Source of the DNA: Asterias rubens | Lineage: Eukaryota; Echinodermata; Asteroidea; Forcipulatida; Asteriidae | Assembly: GCF_902459465.1 (NCBI RefSeq) | Contig: NC_047068.1 | Coordinates: 1,922,001 to 1,986,000, forward strand | DNA length: 64,000 nucleotides | Reading direction: 5' to 3' | Position numbers and translations under genes: made by a program | Notes under the pieces: generated by a model | The model's input: the letters and a program-made list of their open reading frames with translations, nothing else | Told to the model about the DNA's origin: nothing | Database searches by the model: none | Shown here: in pieces, positions 1 to 12,800 of the stretch | Layout: each line of letters begins with the position of its first letter | How positions within the stretch are numbered: position 1 is the stretch's first letter

Positions 1-99
1 ATATAAAAAAAAGGAAGCCCCCCCCCCTCCCCGCACTAATACGCAGGATGGCCAACAAGCATTCAGTCAGTGCACCAATTATGGAACAATCTATTTCTT

Positions 100-215
100 A
101 AGAATTGCAAAGGTCATGGGTTTGAATCCCACCCGAGTAATATGCCTGTGATATTTTCACAGAACTCGGGAAAGTACTGAGTTTACAGTTCTTACACCCT
201 ATCTGTATAATCTAC
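100..215 (+). repeat. SINE-like fragment (family S2)
   Basis: Contains GGTTTGAATCCCACCCGAG, a tRNA B-box-like segment, then a CCTGTGATATTTTCACAG hairpin. The same order is seen at 13680-13860 (minus strand) and 41070-41440. Confidence 0.55.
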
Positions 216-340
216 TTCTTCACATCAATCAGGCATCATCTCTTGAATCCTTCAAAGCCACGATAAAAACTCAATTGCTTTTATTCTTAGTCAGAAATTT
301 TGTAGTCGTTTTTGTACAGTGTTTTGGAACCTTTGCAGAA
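200..340 (+). mobile_element. LINE 3' end relic
   Basis: Translates as SSLESFKATIKTQLLL, the C-terminal motif that ends many CR1/L2-type reverse transcriptases (S-F-K-x2-L/I-K-T-x-L). It is short, lies beyond the TOP3A stop, and carries no complete domain. Confidence 0.5.
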
Positions 341-367
341 GGTGCTTTTCAACAACTCTCATTTTGA

Positions 368-373
368 TTTATT
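368..373 (-). terminator. Possible TOP3A polyadenylation signal
   Basis: TTTATT on the plus strand is AATAAA on the minus strand, about 480 bases after the TOP3A stop codon. The stretch 374-850 shows no better signal and no other gene. It is a candidate only, because the hexamer is common in this AT-rich DNA. Confidence 0.3.
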
Positions 374-850
374 ATTTTTCATATCCGAGAGGTTAGAAAG
401 CCAATCAAAGAATAATCAATGCTCCCAATGAAAGTTGATCTATCCACGCGATGGGCCTTTTCCCTAAACCTCAACTTGGGCTCACAGTCAACAACAAACC
501 ATCGATCAACTAGCATTTGCTTTGATCCAACCAACCATTAGAAAATAGAATTAACTCATACCTTGGATTGTCATAATTAAAACATAGAACCTCACTATGA
601 CTATGGACCCATTGCACAACGCGCGCGTCTCTTGTCTGCCCTTTTTGGGGTCAAAGTGTGCACAAAATGATGGTACACGTTATAATGCACCAATGCGCTT
701 GTGAACACGTGCATGTTTTGGCCCCTAATATGGCGGACAGGAGACCCGCGTGCAAGTAGAAATAAAAACATGCAGAGATAAGAAACTACCTATATGAGTT
801 TGCAGAGACTACTGCAATGAGATGTTTCAGACTTGAAGAAAGACTACTCC

Positions 851-882
851 TCATTTCATTGGGCAACTACGCTTCGTGTGAC
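851..882 (-). other. TOP3A: TOP3A terminal micro-exon completing a CCHC zinc knuckle
   Basis: This 32-base exon follows a TTTTATTTTCAG acceptor and encodes [10 protein letters not shown] then TGA. Joined to exon 24 (ending CSICNQE plus one base) it completes a C-x2-C-x4-H-x4-C knuckle. The 1.4-kb intron before it contains a family A element starting 19 bp inside the donor. The exon is too short to appear as an ORF and was found by looking for the missing His and Cys. Confidence 0.92.
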
Positions 883-3800
883 CTGAAAATAAAAACCCAA
901 ACAAACACGTTATTGTCTTAGGAAAAAACAACCACAAGATATCTTATTTTGGGGTATTATTATTTTGATAGTATAAAGTTCCTGAATCTGCTCGTAGCGG
1001 TACACAGCTATTTTCAATCCTTTTTCGATGTGATTTAAATTATTGACTGGTTGAGTGTTACTATTGTTTCTGTTTATGGAAACACCATTAATGAGTGCAA
1101 AGGTGAGAATACTTTCACGAGTTGACGGAATGTTCCATTCATCGAGGCTAAGCCAAGTTGAATTGAACATTCAATCTTTTGATGAATGAAAATATTCTCT
1201 CCATTGCACGAATACAAAGCATTCATTATTTGTTTTTATAACACGCCTCTTGCTGGTTCTGTATTCTGGTTGGCTGAAACATGGTCACTTTGGGTGAACT
1301 AATATAGTCTAGTGATCGCGGGCGCGTGTTTTGCAGGAGTAGTGCCTGCCAGGTACTAGTCTTTGAAAATAGTGCCTGGTTACAGCGCCCTCTCTTGGCG
1401 TGAACCGTGAACAGCAACTACAAAACTTCCCTTCTTTTCCAGATTTCTGTTCTAATTTCACATTTAAGACCGAGCAATGATCGATGACAATTAGTTGATG
1501 TTTTAAACCACTTCTATTTTGTCAACAGACAGTACAAAAATAAGGACTAAAGAAAGGCCTGTGAGTAACCAGAAGAGGGCCTATTTCCCACGGCCTTCGG
1601 CCTCAAGAAATAGGTCGCTCTTCTGGTCAGTCAAAGTCCCCGGGGGGAATAGACGTATACTAGTTACCTCGTTGCCAGTCAATATGTGTATATAAATAAG
1701 ATACCCCAGTAGATTTTTTAAATTTGGAGAACAAAACTAGCAACAAAATGCCCAAAATTTAATATATAAAGCATGATTTTTTAACAGCTTTTTTTCACCA
1801 GTACCAGGCAGATATACAAAACATTAATTAAATTTTGTGTGTAATAAAATACTTATATTTCCAAAACGCAAACATTTAAAATGTGGTCACTACACACAAA
1901 ACAGGAGAACTTACAGCTAGCAAGTGGAAGAATTGTTAAAGGCACCAGACACTATTGGTTGTTACTCAAAACAACTGTTGCCATAAAAACTTGGTAACGA
2001 GCAATGGAGAGCTGCTGATAGTATAAAACATTGTGAGAAACAGCTCCCTCTGAAGTAACGTAGTTTTTGAGAAAGAAGTAATTTTCCACTAAAGTATTTG
2101 AATTGAATTCAGCTGAGGTCTCAAAATCAAAGCATCTGAAAGCACACAACTTGTGCGACAAGGGTATTTTTTCTTCTATTATTCTCTCGCAACTTCGACA
2201 ATCAATTGAGTTCAAATTTCACAGGTTTGTTATTTTGTGCATTTGTGAGATACACCAAGTGAGAAGACTGGTCCTTGACAATTACCAAAGTCGTCCAGTG
2301 CCTTTAACTAATGCGTTGTTGCTTACCCTCTTGATTGCAGATACTACACGTTGGTTTCTTTCTCTTCCGGTTATCATCACTGCCTTTGCTAAAGCCTGAA
2401 TTACCACCTCTTCCTTTCTTGCTAAACCCACTTTGCTTCCCACCTGTTATCAAAACAAATTCAATTTACAGATCAATGTGACCACAAAATAACCAAACGG
2501 TTACTGGGGCCTCCATTTTCCCAATCCCTTCATTTTCAAACTCACTCCATGTTGGTGTGCATTTTGGCGACCCCAACCAGAAACATGTTTGGCCTTTGGT
2601 AATTGTTTGAGCGTTCTCGCGTGTTCGGTTGAACCGCTGTGATACAACTGTTCCAACCAAACTGTAACCGAAGTGTGACCAATCATGACCATGGCCCAAG
2701 TTCATAGCGCTGCTTAACGGTAAGAAAATTTTTGTGCTTACTGTAGCAGAAAAATTTGCTAAGCTGCAAGCTTATTTCACAGGTTAGCAGAAAAATTAGA
2801 CAGCCATATTGCGCCTTCAAGGTGGATTTGCATTGTAAGCAAGTAACTAAAGGTTGACCATTTGCACTCGAACTCAGGCTGGTCGACCATTGGTTGACTA
2901 CTGTGGTCAACCATTGGAACCAGCCTCGAACCAATGGTTTCTTCACTGGTCCCAACAGCATGTTCCATTCTAACATGTTTAAAGCGTAGAGGGAACCAGT
3001 GAAACTATAGCAAAAAGGCGGAAGGTTGACTAGACTTCCAAATGAGTCGTGCGAGTGAGTGCATCACTGCGCATGTACGTTGCTGGTCAGTAGTCAACCA
3101 TTTGTTGACTAAATGTGCCCACTCGTACTTGCTTTTAGTGTCAAGCTCAAGACATTACAATTACAAGGGCTTTCAATCCCTTAATTTTCAAACTTACCCC
3201 ATGATGGTTGGTTACTGGAGCTGTTTCCTTTTCTACTGTTCCCCGCATCATCTTTCCATTCGAAGAAGTTACATTGCTTGCCCTGTGGTTTGTTGCAAAC
3301 GTTGAACTCTCTGCCTTTATTTGGTCCTTCTTTTTGTACTGTCCGTCTACAAAATAAAAGTGGTTTAAAACACCAATTAATCGTCACCGATCATTGCAAA
3401 AACAGCAACAACAAAATAGATAGTGATTGCTTCAAAACAGTACATGAAGTTTGTGGAAAGAAATAGTACATTTTTCATTGTTCAACTTCGAATCATTTAA
3501 AATTTACCCAGTCAGTTTCCCTTGTAGTTTATTGTTTAAAGGCACTGTACATGTTTTGGATTAACTCAAAATATATATTAGCATAAAACCTTTCTTGTAA
3601 ACGAGAAACAGAGAGCTCTTGATAGTATAAAACATTGTGAGAAAAGATTCCCTCTAAAGTAACGTAGTTTTTGAAAAAGGAGTACATTTACTAAATTAAT
3701 AAAAAAACTTCTGGCCAGAAGCCTTTTATTCCTATGACGTTAATCCGGAGGCCGTTGGTTCAAATCCTGCTGTAGTAAATTTGACTTTGTTCAACCCCAA

Positions 3801-6800
3801 ATCTTCAAAAGAATTTTTTTTCAGCATTATAAATGTTAAACCTTCAATTTAAAAATAAAACAATTAAGGTTGGAATGGTTAGTGTCTTGTTCATTATTTC
3901 ATTTCATTTCCTTGTAATTTATTGTGGTTATGAAGCCAAGATACTCTCAGAAAAACAAAACTTAAAGACCTGCTTGAACGAAAATGTCAAGTCGTGAACT
4001 TTGCTGAATACCACTTAAAATGTTTTCGATGAATAAGGAAATCGAGTCATATGGTTACAAATAGGTTTCAATTGTGTAAAAAACAATCATTTTGTATGCC
4101 CTTGTCCAGAGCTTTTCTGTGAGATTTGCGAAAAGCCCCGTTACGTAATCCCTCTCAAAACGTCATAAGTAGATAAAGCCGCTTTGTTGCAGCATGGATG
4201 TATAACAAAGCAAACTCCCACAAATGACGTCAGCGGCATTGTCCTTTGACACCCGCTCTCAACGGCAGAAGTGTTTTTAGTTTTTCAAAAAACCTTTAGG
4301 TAGGGGCCTGATTTTTTACTTGATAATTACGAAAAGTTCAGAAGTGTACACATATCAAAATTACATTAAAATGGTGAACAAGTGCATAAAAACAAGTAAA
4401 AATACAATTTCTGTTGAAAACATTCCGCTCAGGTAGCTGTTTAATCACTATACTAGCCAAGATCCCCATGTAGAGAAGACAAGAAATGAAGTTTCAGTTT
4501 TAGATAAGGAAGGAAAACCCAGAGAATTATTCCAGGGAAAACTCATGGAGTCAAGACGGGACTGAAAACTCAATCCACATAGTGCCCCGGCATGATTCCA
4601 ACCGGGGTTCTAGTGGTGGAAGGTGAGGAAAGATGTCTTTATGCCAACCCGACCACCCAGAATCACAATGAAATTTTTAAAACTAAACTAAGGTACACAA
4701 ATGTATCACAATAATTCATTGTATCAAGATAAACCACAAGGGAAACTGACTGGGTTAATTCTTTGTCAATTTTCAAAAATCATTTAAAAATTTACCCAGT
4801 CAGTTTCCCTTGTGGTTTATATTGATATCTGAAACAAAAAGTCGCATCCCCTTAAGGTGATCCCCTGGCTGCCGCTTCCCAGGTTGTATTGTAATTTGGG
4901 TGTGATCCCTGGCTACACGGCAGTTTACGGTTGAATGGCTTCTGACTGGCACACCCGAACAAAGATATTCACAAAATAGGGACACCGCCAACATAGGGCT
5001 AGATAGCTCAGTTGGTACTCAGTTGGTGCCGGCACTTTAATCCAGAGGTCGTTGGTTCGAATCCCAGTTTAGTCAATTCTTTTTTCAACCCTAAAAACAG
5101 TTTTTTGTGTAACTTACAAGACTGCCGCCTGTCCGCATTGACACATGACCTCTCCCCATACATTAGTCTTGACATCTGTAGACTCAAAACCACTACTACT
5201 CCTATAGCTGCCTGTAGTATTACTGCCATAGCTGCTCGTAGCACCAGTCCAAGAGCTTCCACTGGTAGAACCAGAACTTTTACTAGAACTCCAACCAGAA
5301 TCATTGGAATTGTTTGTAGAGTTGGAAGTTGAGTTTGAGTTCTCATCGGCCCAAAGGAAGAAGTTACACTCTCCGGAATTACACTTGTAGAACTGGCGCC
5401 CTAGTGACAAACAGAAAACTATGTTAAGAACTAACACTTTTAAAGACACTGGACACTGTTGCTAATTGTCCAAGACCAGTCTTCTCACTTGGTGTATCTC
5501 AACATAATGCATAAAATAACAGACCTGTTAAAATTCGAGCTCAAATGGTCGTCAAAGTTGCGAGATAATCATGAAAGAAAAAAACGCCCTTGTCACCAGA
5601 GTTGAGTGCTTTCAGATGCTTGATTTCGAGGAGACCTCAAAATCTAATTCTGAGGTCTCGAAATCAAATTCGTGGAAAATTACTTCTTTCTCAAAAACTA
5701 CGTTACTTCAGAGGGAACCGTTTCTCACAATGTTTAATACTAGCAACAGCTCCCAACTACTTGTTACCAAGTAAAGTTTTGTGCTGATAATTATTTTGAG
5801 TTATTACCAATAGTGTATACTGCCTTTAAAGGGTCTGAATACATTTGGTAACGACTCTGAAAATTATTGCAAAAAAAACATACTTGGTAAGAAGCAGCTT
5901 TGGATAGTTTTGGATCATGCAAATCCACATCCAAATCACTCAAATTGGATTTGAACCAATAACATTTGCACTGCTAGAGCACATGTCTTCCCATTATACC
6001 ACCGAGCTAGCCCGGTGGCTAGAGGCATAGGGTTTGTACTGCCTCTAGCCACTGGGCCTAGCTTGGTGGTTCAGTGGTAAGAAATTTGCTCCAGCAATGC
6101 AATGTTGGGTACAAATCCCACCTGAGTGATTTGCCATTATTTTTTTTCCCCATAGAACTCTGGAAAGTACTTAATACACATCGAGGTTATAATGTAAGTG
6201 TAAAAAACAAACAAATTATATTCTTTATCTCGGTACAAAAGTTAAAATCTGGGGAGAGATGGGTGAAACAATTTAAAATGTCTCCATCAGTAAGAATGAT
6301 ACTACCTGGACATACCATTGTTTGGTCCTGGTTTCTTCACTGTAAGCCGTAATGCATCACCTCCACAGTTACACACAACGGCATTGTCACTACTGCTATT
6401 AGTACCAGCAAAGAATGACGTTCCTCTAAAACATAAAGAAATTAGCATTACAAATACTGAGGTATACACTTTCTTCGGTCCGTTTGGAAAATGGAAATAC
6501 CTCAAGTTTCGATTCAAGTTCTGGTGGTTAAGTCACCGGAGTGTGGGTTTGAATCTCGGTCATGACACTTGGGTCCTTGAGCAAGATACTTTACTATAAT
6601 TGCTTCTCTTCACCCAGGGGTATAAATGGGTACCTGAGAGGGTAGAGGTTGATATTGTGTATGAAAAAGCCACAAGCGCCTTACAGGCAGCTCAGGGCTG
6701 TATACTCCCAAGGGAGCTGAGAAACATTACAGGGATGTTATTGGCCCTATGACCAGGGCACTAATGAAATGCGCATTGATACGGTTATTGTGACATGCGC

Positions 6801-9800
6801 TATAAAAGAATTTTGTATTATTAATATTATTAATTTTCTTGTTACAGGTTTGTTTGTTTAGATGCTCTTCCCATTAAGGGAACCTGACAAACTCCAACAA
6901 GGGTATATAAATGCCAAGCTGGCAACAGCCAATCTCTCTCACACAAACATTGGTCTAGGATTATGAACAGCACAAATAAAAAATTTGTGATTCAGTATTT
7001 CATTGAAAATATTTATTCTAGTCATTGTGCAATCAGCGGTAAGCTAGGCATGATTCGAACCTACAACCTTGTGATTGCAAGTCCTGCAGTCTAACTGCTG
7101 GACCAGCTTTTTTTTTTGAGAACTTACCCAATAGGTACTTGATCAAGAGGTTGTCTAGACTGTGCAGCCTGAGAAGAAAAAGCTCTGTTTCCACTTTGAT
7201 GACTTCCTCCTCGTCCACTACTACTGCCACCTCCTCCCCTACCACCCCAATCGTTGTCTCCTCTTCCCTCGCTCCTCCCTCCTCCTCCACCACCTCCTCC
7301 TCCTCCTCCACCAGCTCCACCCCATCCTCCTCCTCCTCCTCCACCACCACCTCCTCCACCGCCTCCTCCCCATCCTCCTCCGTTACCTCCTCCCCCATTT
7401 CCTCTACCACCTCCCCCATTCCCTCTACCACCTCTGCCACCCCGTCCTCTTGCTTGGCCTCTTCCCCGATCATTTCTTGCATTTGTTGTTGGTACTGGTT
7501 CAAGAAATAAAGAATACTAACACTAAAAAAGAGAGTTTACATAAATGGCAACTGTTTTACCCTTTGACTCCAGAACAGATAAATAAGGTGCATTAAGGAC
7601 ACTGGACACTATTGGTAAATGTCAAAGACCAGTCTCCTCACTTGGTGTGTCTAAACATATGCACAAAATAACAAACCTGTGAACATTTGAACTCAATTGG
7701 TCATCGAAGTTGCGAGATAATAATGAATGAAAAAAACTCCCTTGTCACACGAAGTTGTGTACTTTCAGATGCTTGATTTCGGGACCTCAAAATCTAATTC
7801 TGAGGTCTCTAAATCAAATTCAAGGAAAACTACTTCTTACTTGAAAACTATGTTACTTCAGAGGGAGATGTTTCTCACAATGTTTTACACTATCAACAGT
7901 TCTCAATTGCTTTTTACCAAGTAGGTTTTTATGCTAACAATTATTTTGAGTAATTACCAATAGTGTCCACTGCCTTTAAACCATTACCAAGAAGATCATC
8001 CATTTAACCAATGTTCTTGTTTTCATAAAAAAAAAAATCAATTTGTTGTACATGAAGCAACAATGTGTCTTGCTTAATTACACAAATGTCAAGACTGCGA
8101 CTCGAAACCAAACTCTCCACCTCAAAAACACAAAGAACTTGGGTCTGGTGCTCTTGACCGCTCAACAATGACATGCCACTTACAAATGTAGTCAAGTAAT
8201 GTTAACTGATAGCGGACCAGTACAAAAAGTAATTGCAAAATGTCTATTTCAATAATGCCACCTTGCATACCATGCCCAAAGTGTATGAGTTTGATAGTAC
8301 TGGATAAAATAAACACATGTAATTGAGTCTTCAGAGTTTGGTAGTGATGTGAATAAAACACACTTTTTAAAGCCGCTTTTTAGCGGTCTTTCTTCTATGG
8401 TCACCTTGCCAGTTAGGCATAGATATGGTTAGAGGCATCTGTCTCCTGAAAAGGTCGAAACATTACCGATGCCAGCAGGGATAGGCCTATGTAATAAGTA
8501 ACTATTAATTCTCTGTTGGCGGGACAGATGTATCCCCATGCTTTTGTTTGGGCACTGGCCTGGTGACCCGTCTTTTTTTTCCTTTTTTTTTTTTTTCAAC
8601 TCTGTGCTTTTTAACATGTGTTCTGCACCTTTGATCATTTTGTATGTAAGGGACACAATTTAGATTTTAAATGTTACTATTATTATTATTAATATAAACT
8701 GACCTTGTGTTTGAGCAGGAGCCCTAAGATAATTAAGATTCAGATCTAAGGAGTCCATCAGTGTCACATCACAACCGCCGATACAACCAAAATATCTGTG
8801 TACAAAAAATAACATACAAATGAGAATTTTTAACACACGGTCACAACCCTGATGAATTCACAAAGCTGTTTAAATTTAAGAACACATCGTAGACTCTTTA
8901 ATCCCTTTAAAAAAAAACTATTCTTACTAAATCCTCCAAAAACCTATTCAGGAGATTGCTCAACTTAGTAGGATTTGATATTGCATGCTCACGTCATAAT
9001 TGGTTATCAATGGAACAGGTATAGCCTACCAATCTTCTGAAAGTTGAGTTACCAAAGGGGGAAGGACTTTTAAAGATATGAAAGCGTCTCTAGGCAAAGA
9101 CACTGTGTAAGGATTGTATGATACACCACTAGAGGGCGCCGTATATAGAAGCTATAAAAGAGGATTACATACTGTGTTGGCATCATTGGAGGTACGGATC
9201 CTCTCTTGAATTTCAACTTGATCTTCTTCACTGGTCCAGGTAGGCACTAAAACCAAACAAAACAAACATTCATACTTTATGCAATAAGAGTTCAAATTAC
9301 ACCCGGTCAACAAAGCCAAGTGAAAACTCTGGCGGGCGAGTCAAAACCCATCCTTTACAAGCCCCTGGCCGAGTCAAAAAAATGTCACTTTCCACAATAA
9401 ATGAGGGGTACATTGGTAAAATCCCAACGAGAGTTTATTTTTGACTATGTAAAATGTTTTTACCAAGACCTGGCCGAACACTAGAATTTAATTTAAATAA
9501 CTTACATTCTGGCAAACATCATCAGATACAGATGCTTCTTGTACAGCCCCAGGGAACCAGACTGCAGCTTTGCATGCTGGGTAGCCAGTGCATGAGACCA
9601 TCCAGCCGCCATCTTTCTTGGCTTTAAGGATCATTGATTGGTTGCAACGTGGGCAGGAGCGAACTGGAGTCATGGATTCTATCTCAGTCACTGTAAGTAG
9701 ACAATGTAACCAATTCATTTTTGCATCAGGGATAAAGAATATAATTTTGAGATTTTACCCTTTATCGATGCGTATTAGGAACTGCTTCTTGCCAACGGGC

Positions 9801-12800
9801 AAGCTCGCATTTCACAATAACCGTATCAATGCTCTTTACATTAGTGCCCTGGTCATAGGGCCAATAACATCCCTTTTTAATGTTTCTCAGCTCCCTTGGG
9901 GAGTATACAACCTGGGCAACAGTTTATATCGCTCCAAAGGCTTTTTCATTCACAATATCAACCCCTACCCTCGCAGGTACCCATTTATTCCCCTGGGTGA
10001 AGAGAAGCAATCATAGTTAAGAATCTTGCTCAAGGACACAAGTGTCACGACCGGGATTCGAACACACACTCCGGTGAATTATCACCAGAACTTGAATTCG
10101 ATGCTCTTAACCACTCTAAAGGTCATGGGTATTTTGTGTTGTATCTTCGTAGGATTAAAAACAATCCAACGTGTTTGAGAACCAAAATTATAAATTCCCT
10201 TCAGGAACCGACTCTGCTGTAGTGCAGTTAATTTCGATCGGCTATAAGCTAAATTAGTAGTCCCAGCCAATTTTTTATACCTTCCGCCCAGGTAGTAGTT
10301 AAAAAGCAGGACAGTTCTTTCAGAACTGAGAAGTCTCCCGAACATCCGATAAATCTACTCCGCGGTAGTAGAATAAAGAAAGACAGTTCTCCAAGAACAA
10401 ACACTACCTGGCAAGTAGATACACATATGGTGTTACCACAAACCATATATATATATTGATACCTCACCATGCAATGCCTCAAATCCTATAAAATAAGACA
10501 AAGTTTGTATCTTACCATCTGGTACATATGCTTCCGGTTGTTGACCGAGATATCCAGATAACGCTACATCCAACATGTTGGCCTGTCAAAAAAAATATTA
10601 GAATAACAATAACAAAGTTTTATAAAGCGCACATATCCACAAAAGTGCTCGAGGCGCTATTACAAAGAAAACTAAAAGACAAAATCACAAAGAACAAAAC
10701 ACAGATTAAATACAAAAGAACGGATCTATCGTCATGAGGTGTGTTTTGAGAGATGTTTTGAAAGAGTGAATGGAAGTGGATGTTTTGATGTGAAGAGGAA
10801 GTTCAATTCAATTCAATTCAATTCATTAAGGTTTATTACAAATATCACAAAATACACGACAGAAGTTAAAAAGACTTAAATTGACGTGTTTACATACATT
10901 ATTGTAAACAATGACAAAAAAAACAGACTTAAAAGAAGAGAAGAAAAGATAAAAGTTGATTCCAGAGATGAGGTGCTGCAACAGAAAAAGATCTGTCCCC
11001 CTAGGTGCGCTGAGATTTGATATCTTGTAGAAGATATTTGTTTGCAGAACGAAGGTTGCGAGATGGTTTGTAGATGTTGTGCTTGCCCATTTAGAGATTT
11101 GAAAACAATGAGCTTCAGTTTGTAATAACAATTATAATATCGAAATCTTATATAGCGCACGTATCTACCAAACAAGGTACTCAAGGCGCTGAGTATATAC
11201 AATTATTGAACCAATTATTTAGCACCTTATAAGGGTTTACAAGGTGCTACGGGGCATTAAGCAGCCACAACCAAGAACATACCAACTGTATGTGTGAATT
11301 CATAGAACGGGTATCAACTAAAGGTAGCTGATACGCACATCAAACCAACACAATGAAATGCATCAACAAATAATTACTTGTAAGAGACTAGGTACTTGAT
11401 ACCTGATGGATTAAAAGTGTAGGACAAGACAAAATGAACATTTTGATTTGTGGCTGGCTGTTGTTAATGGAATGGTACATTACCAGCTAGCAGCTAATTA
11501 GTACTGGTGCAAGACGTTTCTCGTTTTCCTTTCACGCATAACGTGGCTGACTTGTGTGGGGCAGCCGATATGAGCGCTGTTGGTGAGTTGGCCACGCTGT
11601 GCTTGAAAGGAAAGTGAGAAACGTCTTGCACCAAGACTAGCAGCTAATAACCCTGTCATTACAATCCACCAGTAAAGACTGGGTCCTCAAACTCTTATTA
11701 CCAGTTCTTACATTTGCAGCAGCTTCAATGAAGACTTGTTTGTATTTCTCAATTTGTTCCCTTAACACAACGTCTGGGTCCTTCACTCCTTCACATATTC
11801 TAAACAAGAACAACATATATCATTTTACAAAATATTTTAACACTTGTGCAAGGTCGTTTTCATTTATTTAGTAAAGGACACTTCCATTGTAAAATCTTTA
11901 AAGGAGCGTTTCAGAACTGGTAAAAAAGAAAAATCGTGAAGACCACAGATTAACATCAAACTTACATGGTCTAATGATGATGATAGTAGAAAATATCCCT
12001 TGAAATATTTCTGCCTGAAATGTCATATCTGATGCGAATTTTTTTTTCTAATTTCACATAATATGTGGGCGCTGTGTGATTCCAGAGGGCCTGGTGTACA
12101 ATATTTTACATGGCATATGTGGCCTCTGTGTGATTCCAGAGGGCCTGGTGTACAATATTTTACATGGCATATGTGGGCGCTGTGTGATTCCAGAGGGCCT
12201 GGTGTACAATATTTTACATGGCATATGTGGGCGCTGTGTGATTCCAGAGGGCCTGGTGTACAATATTTTACATGGCATATGTGGGCGCTGTGTGATTCCA
12301 GAGGGCCTGGTGTACAATATTTTACATGGCATATGTGGGCGCTGTGTGATTCCAGAGGGCCTGGTGTACAATATTTAACATGGCAAATGTGGGCGCTGTG
12401 TGATTCCAGAGGGCCTGGTGTACGATATTTTTCCGGTTAATTGTTGGTAAAGTACAATGTTACAAATTTTGCAAAAGGAAAAGATTAAAAGTTCAGAGGG
12501 ATCTATCGTTGCAAATTCAGTCCACTTTATCAAGAGTTGAATGTTTTTTGCCATAATGCCATGCATTGATGAAGGCAAGAAACAGGACAGACCTTGAACT
12601 AATCCTATGATCTGCCATCTTTTAAGAGGAACATCAACTCCTACCTTCTGCTCCACTGAGTTTCTGCATTTCTATGTTTTCTTCCTTGTAGCCCTTTACC
12701 TAGAGTGGCTTTTAGCCTTGTTTTGGGCGAACTTACATAAACAAAAATAATTTAAAAAATCATCAGAACAACCGCACTTGATGTGGTGCCCTTTGGAAAG

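Larger units (their letters stand above)
3198..6425 (-). other. TOP3A: TOP3A exons 21-23 encoding two GRF zinc fingers
   Basis: Exon 21 (6425-6316) and the start of exon 22 (5400-5118) make the first GRF finger: CNCG, then GPNNGRQFYKC, then CNFFLW. The end of exon 22 (CQCG) and exon 23 (3346-3198) make the second: [11 protein letters not shown], then CNFFEW. Each finger is split by an intron at nearly the same place, just before or after the Pro-Asn-x-Gly turn. Between them is a Ser/Gly/Asn-rich linker of about 65 residues. GRF fingers bind single-stranded DNA in TOP3A, APE2 and NEIL3. Confidence 0.93.

Noticed and set aside
4996..5075. tRNA gene
   Set aside because: A- and B-box-like segments exist, but no closed acceptor stem and a duplicated D-region. 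SINE heads of this sort recur.
5571..5787. Short ORFs with SEVSKSN-like sequence, repeated at 7727, 22692, 45048 and elsewhere
   Set aside because: They are the same false frame in each family A copy.
7033..7596. Overlapping Glu/Val-, Ser/Thr-, His/Leu- and Pro-rich ORFs over the glycine exon
   Set aside because: They are other frames of the GGA/GGT repeat. Splice phases of TOP3A exons 19-21 fix the Gly/Arg frame.
12054..12440. Three long ORFs of 18-residue repeats
   Set aside because: Caused by a 54-bp tandem repeat, open on both strands, with no flanking splice support and inside a TOP3A intron.
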